From contig JALOQM010000002.1 in assembly GCA_025453495.1 (NCBI GenBank), positions 76,680-109,744 of the forward strand: a DNA stretch of 33,065 nucleotides. The letters are read 5' to 3'. Positions 22,942 to 29,455 of this stretch are shown here, in pieces. Numbering within the stretch: the first letter of the stretch is position 1; the number at the start of each line of letters is the position of its first letter. Origin of the DNA: Minisyncoccota bacterium. GTDB taxonomy: Bacteria; Patescibacteriota; Minisyncoccia; Phycocordibacterales; UBA9973. The notes beneath the pieces are model-generated. The model was not told the DNA's origin and did no database searches. It saw nothing but the letters and a program-made list of their open reading frames with translations. A program made the translations under genes and the position numbers.

Positions 22942-23583
22942 ATGAATCAAAAACTGCTTTTCCTTAGTGACACGCCATTTCTTTTTATTTTTACCGGTCA
23001 GTCAGGCGCAGGTAAAGATACGCAGCTAAAACTTTTGCAAAGTTTTGTTTCTCAGTATTCAACCAGGAGGCAAATTGTTTATTCTTCCGGAGATTACTTT
23101 CGTGCTTTGTCAGAATCTGGATCGTATACAGCACGATTAATGCAAGAAAAAAACAATCGTGGAGAGCTGACATCGTCGCATATTTCCACTATGTTTTTTG
23201 GGCAATTTCTGGAAAAAAATTTTAACAATGAAGAAATAATCTTTTTCAATGGCGCACCTCGTTTTCAGAAAGAGGCTGCGCAACTTGATGAAGCGGTTCG
23301 CTTTTACAATTTACCTGCGTATGTCGCGCACATAAAGATTGATAATGAACTTGCGTTTGATCGATTAATGAAGGATGCAAGCAGGCGAGAGCGTCCTGAA
23401 ACTAAAACTGCGGAGAATATTCGCCGCAAATTGGCTTGGTATCTTCCGGAAGTAGTTCCTGCAATTGAGTATCTGCGCTCATCAGATAGATTCATGGTTA
23501 GAGATTTTGAAGGAGATACGAGAGTGGATATGTTGCACAATCAGATCGTGAACAGTTTTTGCACCGCGACTGCAGTACATTAA
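22942..23583 (+). CDS. Adenylate kinase-like nucleoside monophosphate kinase
   Basis: A 213-residue P-loop kinase of the adenylate kinase family. FIFTGQSGAGKDTQLKLLQ is the Walker A region; VYSSGDYFRALSE matches the NMP-binding part where adenylate kinases have a T-G-D-[ML]-L-R motif; FFNGAPRFQKEAAQLDE corresponds to the usual D-G-[FY]-P-R motif with Asn-Gly-Ala-Pro-Arg; and ASRRERPETKTAENIRRKLAWY supplies the late Arg residues. The LID has no Cys zinc site. The divergence in the NMP motifs suggests it may not be the main adenylate kinase of the cell. It stands alone between its own promoter and terminator. Confidence 0.82.
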   Translation: MNQKLLFLSDTPFLFIFTGQSGAGKDTQLKLLQSFVSQYSTRRQIVYSSGDYFRALSESGSYTARLMQEKNNRGELTSSHISTMFFGQFLEKNFNNEEIIFFNGAPRFQKEAAQLDEAVRFYNLPAYVAHIKIDNELAFDRLMKDASRRERPETKTAENIRRKLAWYLPEVVPAIEYLRSSDRFMVRDFEGDTRVDMLHNQIVNSFCTATAVH

Positions 23584-23596
23584 GGGCTTTATTGTG

Positions 23597-23633
23597 AAAA
23601 AGCCATCTATTTTCTTCTGGATGGCTTTTTTTC
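23597..23633 (+). terminator. Terminator after the nucleotide-kinase gene
   Basis: AAAAAGCCATC/GATGGCTTTTT stem of 11 base pairs with a 12-base loop, continued by more T. Confidence 0.85.
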
Positions 23634-23655
23634 TTTACTTTTTATAGGATATATA

Positions 23656-23661
23656 TATAAT
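23656..23661 (+). promoter_or_regulatory. -10 box, near-leaderless bL25 mRNA
   Basis: TATAAT ends seven bases before the bL25 ATG, inside a TA repeat. Confidence 0.6.
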
Positions 23662-23668
23662 ACCCGAC

Positions 23669-24298
23669 ATGTTTACACTTGAAGCAACAGCACGTACAAA
23701 TAAAGACAGTCTTGGTTTTTTTCGCGCAAAGGGAAAATTACCCGCGGTATTCTACGGTCTTGGTAAAGAATCAATCTCCATTTTTGTAAATGACGCAGAA
23801 TTCAAAAAAGTCTGGAAAAAGGCAGGCGAGACTTCTACAGTTACTTTAGAAACACCATCAGGTAAAGTGGAGACACTTATCCATGAAGTAAAATGTGATC
23901 CTGTCTCAGGTTTGCCACAGCATGTTGACTTCCTTGCAATTGACACAAAGAAAACAATCCAGATCGCAGTACCGCTTGTGTTTGTTGGTGACGCACCAGC
24001 AGTCAAAGCAGGTGGTATTCTTGTAAAAGTTCTTCATGAGATCGAAATCGAGGCACTGCCAAAAGACCTTCCACACGAGATTACTGTTGATGTTTCAGTA
24101 CTTATTTCTGCTGATGCCCATATTGCAGTCAAAGATATTGCTCTGCCAGTGGGTGTAAAAGCAGTGACAGAGGCTGATGAAATAGTCGCGTCAATTACAC
24201 ACGCACAAGAAGAAAATGAAAATACTAGTCCAGTTGACCTCTCGGCAATAGAAGTCGAGAAGAAAGGCAAGAAAGAAGAAGAATCTTCTGCTGAGTAA
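23669..24298 (+). CDS. rplY: 50S ribosomal protein bL25 (Ctc type)
   Basis: The longer Ctc form of bL25, 209 residues, which binds 5S rRNA. The N-terminal domain reads LEATARTNKDSLGFFRAKGKLPAVFYG and VETLIHEVKCDPVSGLPQHVDFLAI; the C-terminal TL5-like domain has IQIAVPLVFVGDAPAVKAGG, LPKDLPHEITVDVSVL and AVTEADEIVASI. The tail after about 190 is a charged Lys/Glu run typical of this form. The gene is a single unit with its own -10 box and terminator. Confidence 0.95.
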   Translation: MFTLEATARTNKDSLGFFRAKGKLPAVFYGLGKESISIFVNDAEFKKVWKKAGETSTVTLETPSGKVETLIHEVKCDPVSGLPQHVDFLAIDTKKTIQIAVPLVFVGDAPAVKAGGILVKVLHEIEIEALPKDLPHEITVDVSVLISADAHIAVKDIALPVGVKAVTEADEIVASITHAQEENENTSPVDLSAIEVEKKGKKEEESSAE

Positions 24299-24322
24299 CT
24301 CTTCCAGAATTACTAAAATATA

Positions 24323-24357
24323 CACAAGAAAACCGCCCATACGGCGGTTTTCTTGTG
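24323..24357. terminator. 15-bp hairpin after bL25
   Basis: CACAAGAAAACCGCC with its perfect complement and a five-base loop. The T run is inside the right arm, so termination is likely in both directions. The promoter of the next gene follows within eight bases. Confidence 0.75.
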
Positions 24358-24364
24358 CTCTTCA

Positions 24365-24373
24365 TGTTATAAT
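24365..24373 (+). promoter_or_regulatory. Extended -10 promoter of the transglycosylase gene
   Basis: TGT-TATAAT, then nine bases to the ATG, giving a leader of about three bases. Confidence 0.65.
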
Positions 24374-24382
24374 AGACAGCGT

Positions 24383-25750
24383 ATGTTCAAGAGTATATTT
24401 AGACACATTGCTATCGCTGGTATCTTTTTCGGGCTTGTTTTGAGTGCTATTCCAATCTCTTTTGTATCAGCACAAAGTACTGGTCAGCAACTTGCAAGAG
24501 AACAAAGAGCGAAACTTGAGACTGAGCTTGCTGCACTCGAGGCGGAAATAAAACAAAAACAAAATGAATTAAATGGACAAAGAGGGCAGTCTGCATCCAT
24601 TCAGCGTGATATCAACATTTTGACCACAAAAATACAAAAAACACAGCTTGATATTAAGGCTAAAAATATTGTTATCCAGAAACTTGGTGATGAAATTCAA
24701 ACCAAAAACAGAACAATACAGTCACTTAGTCAAAAAATAGAAAAACAACGTGAATCGCTTGCTCAGCTTATCAGAAAAACAAATGAGCTTGATCGAGCGT
24801 CTGTGGTGAGTCTCGTGCTTTCGAGTGCGACACTTTCTGAGTTTTATTCTGATGTGGAATCATTTGAATCTATTAAAGCTGCCGTGCGCGATAATGTCGA
24901 TCAAATACAATCAACAAAAAAAGAAAACGAGACACAGAAAGAAGCACTCAAACAGAAGCAAAACGAGGAAACTGATGCTCGTGTCGCACTTGAAACCAAC
25001 AGACGTGCTATCCAAAGAAATGAGACAGAGCAAAAATCGTTGCTTTCTGTCAGCAAAAACAAAGAACAAGAATATCAAAAAATTCTCAATGATCGTGCAC
25101 GTAGGGCTTCTCAGATTAGAAGCGCACTTTTTAGTCTTCGTGATACTGGTGCTATCCCGTTTGGAGATGCGTATAATTTTGCTCTTGAGGTGGAGAAGCG
25201 CACTGGTGTCAGACCAGCATTCCTTCTTGCTATTTTGACACAAGAGAGCAATCTCGGACAAAATGTAGGACAGTGCCTTGTGACTGATTTCATCACTGGA
25301 GATGGTGTCGGTAGAAATACGGGAAGACCTTTTGCTGGTATTATGAAGCCAGACCGGGACATAGCTCCATTTCTCGATATTGCCAACCGCTTGGGGTTTG
25401 ATCCGAAAACTCGCCCTGTATCATGTCCGCAGCCAGGTGGGTATGGCGGTGCAATGGGACCGTCACAATTTATACCATCGACATGGGCTGGACTTGAACG
25501 ACGCATTGCTGCTGCTTCAGGCTCTCGAGTTCCGAATCCATGGGTGGCGAGTGATGCGTTTTTCGCAAGTGGCGTATATCTTGCTGATTTAGGGGCAGCA
25601 AAGGGCGGGTATAGTGCAGAATTTGAAGCAGCAGCAAGATATTATGCTGGTAGTCGCTGGCAGACACGGGGAGGTGAGTATGCACGCTCAGTGGCACGAC
25701 ATGCTCAGAATATCCAGGAAAACATGATTGATCCGTTGCAAAACCTCTAG
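24383..25750 (+). CDS. Secreted lytic transglycosylase with coiled-coil domain
   Basis: A 455-residue wall hydrolase. Residues 1-30 are a signal peptide ending SFVSA, then Q. About 35-250 forms long coiled coils like those of PcsB or CwlO regulators (LARE...KLETELAALEAEIKQKQ and many Gln/Lys heptads), which usually hold the catalytic domain inactive until recruited, for example by FtsEX. The C-terminal domain is MltB/SLT-like: AILTQESNLGQNVGQ with the predicted catalytic Glu288, GGAMGPSQFIPSTWAGL, NPWVASDAFFASGVYLADLGA and AARYYAGSRW. The upstream in-frame codons lie in the hairpin, so the ATG at 24383 is chosen. Confidence 0.9.
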   Translation: MFKSIFRHIAIAGIFFGLVLSAIPISFVSAQSTGQQLAREQRAKLETELAALEAEIKQKQNELNGQRGQSASIQRDINILTTKIQKTQLDIKAKNIVIQKLGDEIQTKNRTIQSLSQKIEKQRESLAQLIRKTNELDRASVVSLVLSSATLSEFYSDVESFESIKAAVRDNVDQIQSTKKENETQKEALKQKQNEETDARVALETNRRAIQRNETEQKSLLSVSKNKEQEYQKILNDRARRASQIRSALFSLRDTGAIPFGDAYNFALEVEKRTGVRPAFLLAILTQESNLGQNVGQCLVTDFITGDGVGRNTGRPFAGIMKPDRDIAPFLDIANRLGFDPKTRPVSCPQPGGYGGAMGPSQFIPSTWAGLERRIAAASGSRVPNPWVASDAFFASGVYLADLGAAKGGYSAEFEAAARYYAGSRWQTRGGEYARSVARHAQNIQENMIDPLQNL

Positions 25751-25755
25751 TATTG

Positions 25756-25764
25756 TGATAAAGT
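25756..25764 (+). promoter_or_regulatory. Extended -10 promoter of rpmE
   Basis: TGA-TAAAGT ends seven bases before the rpmE ATG, giving a leader near zero. Confidence 0.45.
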
Positions 25765-25771
25765 CTTTCTT

Positions 25772-26008
25772 ATGAAAAAGGACATCCACCCGAAATATCA
25801 GACAAATACCAAGGCTTCTTGTGTGTGTGGGGCTGTGTATGACGTCGGTTCCACCAAGGAGGAAATTCGCGTTGAAATCTGCGCAGATTGTCACCCATTC
25901 TATACTGGTAACGAAAAAGTACTTGATACTGCCGGTCGGGTCGACAAATTCAAGAAAAAAATGGAAGCAGCAGCAAAAGTTGCAAAGCCAAAAAAAGACA
26001 GTAAGTAA
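25772..26008 (+). CDS. rpmE: 50S ribosomal protein bL31
   Basis: bL31 of the zinc-binding type, 78 residues: KKDIHPKYQTNTKASCVCGA, then RVEICADCHPFYTGNEKVLD and TAGRVDKFKKKM. The pairs C-V-C and C-A-D-C supply the four-Cys knuckle. It ends with a short lysine-rich tail. It is followed by a long terminator hairpin. Confidence 0.95.
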   Translation: MKKDIHPKYQTNTKASCVCGAVYDVGSTKEEIRVEICADCHPFYTGNEKVLDTAGRVDKFKKKMEAAAKVAKPKKDSK

Positions 26009-26015
26009 CTAAACA

Positions 26016-26061
26016 CAATTCAAAAGCCGTTCCATGAGTATGCGGAGCGGCTTTTGAATTG
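26016..26061. terminator. 18-bp terminator hairpin after rpmE
   Basis: An 18-base-pair stem with one G-T pair (26016-26033 with 26044-26061) and a ten-base loop; TTTT sits within the right arm. The first base of the prfA -10 box directly follows the hairpin. Confidence 0.75.
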
Positions 26062-26067
26062 TATACT
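26062..26067 (+). promoter_or_regulatory. -10 box of prfA
   Basis: TATACT directly after the hairpin, ten bases before the ATG at 26078. It argues against the longer frame starting at 26054, which lies in the hairpin. Confidence 0.55.
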
Positions 26068-26077
26068 CAATGTGTAT

Positions 26078-27067
26078 ATGGATATAACAGGACGTATAGA
26101 CGAACTTAAAAAGAATTACAAGACAGCACATCTCGCTGAGTTGTATGATAAGCTGCTGCATGAAGAAGAGAATATCCGCAACATGATGGAAGCTGACGCA
26201 TCACTTATCGAGATAGGCAAGGATGAGCTTGCCTCGATCGAAGTACAAAAAAGTGCTCTCGCAGATCAGATGAAAGCTATTATAGCTGCTGAAGAAGAGG
26301 AAGAGGAGTTTCCGAATGAAATTATCCTTGAAGTGCGTGCTGGGGTGGGTGGTGATGAAGCATCACTCTTTGCACTTGATCTTGCTGAGATGTATCAGCA
26401 TTATGCAGATATGCAAGGCTGGCAGCACACAACTTTGCATGAATCGCGCTCGGCAGTCGGTGGATATAAGGAGGCAGCAATCGAAATCCATGGGAGAGAC
26501 ATCTATCGTACACTTCGCTATGAAACAGGTGTGCATCGTATACAGCGTATTCCTGCTACAGAAAAATCCGGGCGTATCCATACTTCGACAGCTTCGATAG
26601 CAATACTTCCAATTCGCAAGAAGAGCAAAATCGTTATCAATCCAGCTGATCTTGAAATTGAATTTTCTCGCTCTGGAGGCGCTGGCGGGCAAAACGTCAA
26701 CAAAGTCGAGACAGCGGTACGAATAATCCACAAGCCATCAGGTATTGATGTACGCTCGACTTCAGAGCGTAGTCAGTTGAAGAATAGAGAAAAAGCGATG
26801 GCGCTTCTCACCGCCAAACTCGACATGCTTCGCGAAGAAGAAGAAGTGAAAAAATATGCTTCTGAAAGAAAAAACCAGATAGGGAGCGCGGATCGTTCAG
26901 AAAAAATACGTACCTACAATGAACCACAAGATCGTGTGACTGATCATCGCATCAAGCAGTCATGGCATAATTTACCAGCGATATTTAGAGGAGAACTCAG
27001 TGCTATCATGGACGCAATGGCGTCTGGAGTCGTCGGGGAAGGTGATGGTGAGGATTCTGACGAATAA
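26078..27067 (+). CDS. prfA: Peptide chain release factor 1
   Basis: RF1, which reads UAA and UAG. The 329-residue product has the PxT-type specificity motif as PAT in [18 protein letters not shown] and the hydrolytic GGQ in [38 protein letters not shown] and the [19 protein letters not shown] segment are typical. It is about 30 residues shorter than E. coli RF1, mainly in the N-terminal domain. RF1 use agrees with the stop codons here, which are nearly all TAA or TAG. The methyltransferase PrmC is not adjacent. Confidence 0.96.
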   Translation: MDITGRIDELKKNYKTAHLAELYDKLLHEEENIRNMMEADASLIEIGKDELASIEVQKSALADQMKAIIAAEEEEEEFPNEIILEVRAGVGGDEASLFALDLAEMYQHYADMQGWQHTTLHESRSAVGGYKEAAIEIHGRDIYRTLRYETGVHRIQRIPATEKSGRIHTSTASIAILPIRKKSKIVINPADLEIEFSRSGGAGGQNVNKVETAVRIIHKPSGIDVRSTSERSQLKNREKAMALLTAKLDMLREEEEVKKYASERKNQIGSADRSEKIRTYNEPQDRVTDHRIKQSWHNLPAIFRGELSAIMDAMASGVVGEGDGEDSDE

Positions 27068-27094
27068 CTGTAGTATTGCCTTTGTTTTAATACA

Positions 27095-27103
27095 TGGTAT
27101 ACT
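27095..27103 (+). promoter_or_regulatory. Extended -10 promoter of the RRM-protein gene
   Basis: TGG-TATACT, with the ATG not until 27260. Unlike most genes here this one would carry a leader of about 150 bases. Confidence 0.55.
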
Positions 27104-27202
27104 TTTCTTTGTAGTTTCCATACGTTTTGGCATTTTCTCTTAAGCTAGCGTTTTGCGTGTGCGGTGAGTATTGTTGAGAGCCTACGGACAATTACGTTTA
27201 TT

Positions 27203-27240
27203 AGCCCCAGAATTTGGGGTCTCGAGATATATCTCGGGAT
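27203..27240 (+). promoter_or_regulatory. Structured leader before the RRM gene
   Basis: Two hairpins in tandem: CCCCA/TGGGG with a five-base loop, and CTCGAGA/TCTCGGG with a TATA loop, followed by an AT-rich, T-heavy stretch right up to the ATG. It could be an attenuator, a cold-responsive leader or an autoregulatory binding site. The structure is seen; the role is inferred. Confidence 0.45.
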
Positions 27241-27259
27241 TAGTTTATTTATTTTTGCT

Positions 27260-27568
27260 ATGGCAAAGAAATTGTATGTAGGAGGTCTTCCTTACAAGAT
27301 CACAGATGCTGATCTCAAGTCACACTTTGAGGCAGCGGGCGAAATTACTTCAGCTGTCGTTATTATGGACAAGATGACAGGTCGCTCAAAAGGCTTCGGA
27401 TTCGTCGAAATGGCGAATGACGACGATGCACAAAAAGCAATCAATATGTTCAACGACAAAGATTTCGAAGGACGCACAATCATCGTCAACGAAGCACGCC
27501 CGATGGAGGAGAGACCTCCACGCCGCTCAAATGATGGCGGTGGCTACGGATCGCGCAGAAGCTTCTAA
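27260..27568 (+). CDS. Single-RRM RNA-binding protein
   Basis: A 102-residue RNA-binding protein with one RNA-recognition motif and a short Gly/Arg tail, like cyanobacterial Rbp and CPR homologues. RNP2 is KLYVGGL at the N-terminus, and RNP1 is SKGFGFVEM, with the two aromatic residues that stack on RNA. The tail reads RRSNDGGGYGSRRSF. Such proteins often act as cold-shock RNA chaperones. The open frame continues 32 codons upstream through the leader hairpins, but AKKLYVGGL is the normal start. Gene and leader have their own promoter and terminator. Confidence 0.92.
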   Translation: MAKKLYVGGLPYKITDADLKSHFEAAGEITSAVVIMDKMTGRSKGFGFVEMANDDDAQKAINMFNDKDFEGRTIIVNEARPMEERPPRRSNDGGGYGSRRSF

Positions 27569-27576
27569 TACGCTTA

Positions 27577-27608
27577 AAACAAAAAAGCACCTGAAAAGGT
27601 GTTTTTTG
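27577..27608 (+). terminator. Terminator after the RRM gene
   Basis: CACCT-GAAA-AGGTG hairpin with a GAAA tetraloop, A run before and six T after. Confidence 0.85.
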
Positions 27609-27629
27609 TTTGCGTATACTGGTCTTTTT

Positions 27630-27638
27630 TGGTATATT
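27630..27638 (+). promoter_or_regulatory. Extended -10 promoter before the tRNA region
   Basis: TGG-TATATT ends 14 bases before the partial tRNA copy. It would transcribe that copy and then the intact tRNA-Ile. No closer good promoter is seen. Confidence 0.5.
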
Positions 27639-27652
27639 CCAGTAGTCATTTT

Positions 27653-27675
27653 GCGCGTGTAGTTCAGTGGTAGAA
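27653..27675 (+). repeat. Partial 5' copy of tRNA-Ile
   Basis: Twenty-three bases identical to the acceptor strand and D-arm of the tRNA at 27747. After GTAGAA the match stops, and a different hairpin-forming sequence follows. No matching acceptor 3' strand exists, so it is not a tRNA. Confidence 0.8.
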
Positions 27676-27697
27676 TTGAGTCACTAATATTGGCAAA

Positions 27698-27863
27698 TAT
27701 AAGTGGTTCGCTCGTTCGAAATAGTATACGGTTTAATTCCTTGCGTGCGCGTGTAGTTCAGTGGTAGAACGCTGTCCTGATAAGACAGAGGCCGAAAGTT
27801 CGATTCTTTCCACGCGCACGGAGGGCGGTAAACCGCACTATTTCTCACTCGCTACCACTTATA
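27698..27863. repeat. Inverted repeats bracketing tRNA-Ile
   Basis: Left arm: TATAAGTGGT (27698-27707), 11 bases, AAATAGT (27719-27725). Right arm: ACTATTT (27837-27843), 10 bases, ACCACTTATA (27854-27863). The outer ten and inner seven bases are perfect complements, while the middles differ. The intact tRNA lies between them. Confidence 0.65.
27747..27818 (+). tRNA. tRNA-Ile (GAT)
   Basis: Full cloverleaf of 72 bases: acceptor GCGCGTG/CACGCGC, D-arm GTTC...GAAC, anticodon stem CTGTC/GACAG with loop CTGATAA (anticodon GAT), a five-base variable loop, T-arm GAAAG/CTTTC with TTCGATT, and discriminator A. CCA is not encoded. It decodes AUC and AUU codons. Confidence 0.93.
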
Positions 27864-27895
27864 AGACAGAGGCCGAAAGTTCGATTCTTTCCACG
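27861..27895 (+). repeat. Partial 3' copy of tRNA-Ile
   Basis: Thirty-five bases identical to the tRNA from the anticodon loop through the T-arm into the acceptor strand. This is the part of tRNA genes that integrases commonly use as attachment core. It has no 5' half of its own. Confidence 0.8.
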
Positions 27896-27928
27896 TGAGT
27901 ACATACTAATCCTCATTTCCGAAGTATT

Positions 27929-27937
27929 TGCTACAAT
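27929..27937 (+). promoter_or_regulatory. Extended -10 promoter of the DoxX-like gene
   Basis: TGC-TACAAT, with the ATG at 27967; the predicted leader is about 23 bases and lacks a clear ribosome site. Confidence 0.5.
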
Positions 27938-27966
27938 ACAGACATTACTCATTTTATTTTTTTACT

Positions 27967-28428
27967 ATGTCTCGTATATGGATTGAAAAAGCTGATGACA
28001 GTATTATTCGCTACATGAAGCGTGTATTCCCACTTGTAAGCAGGATTGCGCTATTCGTTGTCTTTTTTTGGTTTGGAGTTCTCAAGGTATTGGAAGTAAG
28101 TCCTGCAAGTCCACTCGTCGGCGAACTACTTGAGCGCGCACTACCGTTTTTGTCATTCGACTCATTTATTGTGTGGTTCGGAATATTTGAATGCCTTATC
28201 GGTCTTACATTTCTTTTTAAGGGTCTTGAGCGATTTTCGATTGCACTTCTTGTGCCACATATGCTTATGACATTTGGTCCACTTGTGCTACTTCCCGAGA
28301 TTGCATGGTCTCAGTCATTTGTTCCGACTCTAGAGGGGCAATATATTATCAAAAACCTTGCAATTATCGCACTAGCGATGGGAATCGCTGCTCATTTACG
28401 TCCGCTTGATGCAGATAAAAGCAAGTAA
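27967..28428 (+). CDS. DoxX/DUF417-like membrane protein
   Basis: A 153-residue membrane protein with four hydrophobic helices: VSRIALFVVFFWFGVLKVL, then FIVWFGIFECLIGLTFLF, ALLVPHMLMTFGPLVLLP and IIKNLAIIALAMGIAAHL. The first helix motif FFWFGVLKV and the EC in the second helix fit the DoxX/YkgB-type superfamily, whose members are linked to quinone or redox functions in the membrane. The role here is unknown. The ATG at 27967 precedes a cytoplasmic SRIWIEKADDSIIRYMKR segment; the earlier in-frame start at 27928 overlaps the -10 box. Confidence 0.72.
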   Translation: MSRIWIEKADDSIIRYMKRVFPLVSRIALFVVFFWFGVLKVLEVSPASPLVGELLERALPFLSFDSFIVWFGIFECLIGLTFLFKGLERFSIALLVPHMLMTFGPLVLLPEIAWSQSFVPTLEGQYIIKNLAIIALAMGIAAHLRPLDADKSK

Positions 28429-28473
28429 GTACTTCAAAACAGTATTTGCAAAGGCATGTAGTAAAAAATAGTA

Positions 28474-29166
28474 ATGGCAACACTTTATATTGTCGCAACC
28501 CCTATAGGTAATCTTGAGGATATTACATTCCGCTCTGTTTCTATACTCAAAAATGTTGATTTGATTCTTTGTGAAGATACACGTACAACAAAAAAATTGC
28601 TTACAACATATGCAATACCTACTCATACCGCAAGCTACAATAGTCGAAGCACAGAAGGGAAACGAGAGCTCATTTTCTCTCTTCTTGAAGAAGGGAAGGA
28701 TATCGCACTAGTATCTGATGCAGGTACGCCGTGTATTTCAGATCCTGGGGTGTTGATTGTTAGTCAGGTGCGTGCACGGTTTGGCGATACGGTTAAGATC
28801 GTACCTATTCCAGGCGCATCCGCTCTAGTGACTGCACTATCGGGAAGTGGTATTCCAGCATCAGAATTCGTATTTCTCGGATTTTTACCACACAAGAAGG
28901 GACGCGAGACATTGTTTAGTGAAATTGCCACTGCATCTCGTACGGTAGTATTTTATGAATCGCCACATCGTATAGAAAAAACGCTGGCATCTCTTGTAAT
29001 ACATCTTTCTTTGGATAGGACAGTTGTAATTGCTAGAGAACTCACCAAGGTGTTTGAAGAATTCGTCTCGGGTGACGCTGTGACAGTAGCCGAATACTTC
29101 AAAAAAAATAAGATTAAAGTAAAAGGAGAATTTGTTGTTATTGTATCTGCGAAAAACATGAAATAG
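28474..29166 (+). CDS. rsmI: 16S rRNA (cytidine-1402-2'-O)-methyltransferase
   Basis: RsmI methylates the ribose of C1402 in the decoding centre of 16S rRNA. The 230-residue product shows the tetrapyrrole-methylase fold: LYIVATPIGNLEDITFRS, LCEDTRTTKKLL, ALVSDAGTPCISDPG, PIPGASALVTALSGSG, FYESPHRIEKTL and ARELTKVFEEFVSG. Length is shorter than E. coli RsmI, ending after the core with VKGEFVVIVSAKN. It follows the DoxX-like gene by 45 bases. Confidence 0.95.
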   Translation: MATLYIVATPIGNLEDITFRSVSILKNVDLILCEDTRTTKKLLTTYAIPTHTASYNSRSTEGKRELIFSLLEEGKDIALVSDAGTPCISDPGVLIVSQVRARFGDTVKIVPIPGASALVTALSGSGIPASEFVFLGFLPHKKGRETLFSEIATASRTVVFYESPHRIEKTLASLVIHLSLDRTVVIARELTKVFEEFVSGDAVTVAEYFKKNKIKVKGEFVVIVSAKNMK

Positions 29167-29192
29167 CGCTTTCAAAATTACATCAATACAGC

Positions 29193-29198
29193 TATACT
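29193..29198 (+). promoter_or_regulatory. -10 box, leaderless mRNA of the 29205 gene
   Basis: TATACT, then exactly six bases, then the ATG. Confidence 0.55.
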
Positions 29199-29204
29199 AG
29201 ATGT

Positions 29205-29426
29205 ATGACAAAGCAAAAAGCAGTATTTTTTTTAGGTATTTGGGTCGCTATTCTTCCATTTCTCGGTTTTCCTGCAGCATGGAAGCGTGTTCTTGCTGTT
29301 ATTTCAGGCATAGTCATTGCATATATTGCATATACTATAAATAAGCAGCGCTCAGTAAGAAAAAAAGAGGTGCAATTAGTATCCGAGACAGAAACTGCAA
29401 TACAGCATGAAGACGCAGTAAACTAG
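29205..29426 (+). CDS. Small two-helix membrane protein, 73 aa
   Basis: Unrecognised. Two hydrophobic segments, AVFFLGIWVAILPFLGFP and VLAVISGIVIAYIAYTI, are joined by AAWKR and followed by a charged cytoplasmic tail (NKQRSVRKKEVQLVSETE). It precedes the protease gene by 29 bases and may share its message. Small proteins of this kind are common in CPR genomes. Confidence 0.65.
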   Translation: MTKQKAVFFLGIWVAILPFLGFPAAWKRVLAVISGIVIAYIAYTINKQRSVRKKEVQLVSETETAIQHEDAVN

Positions 29427-29455
29427 CTACCTCGAAAAGTTAAAAAGCAGAGTTC

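Noticed and set aside
27653-27745. A second tRNA gene or intron-containing tRNA
   Set aside because: After the D-arm no anticodon stem, T-arm or 3' acceptor strand can be paired, so it is only a partial copy.
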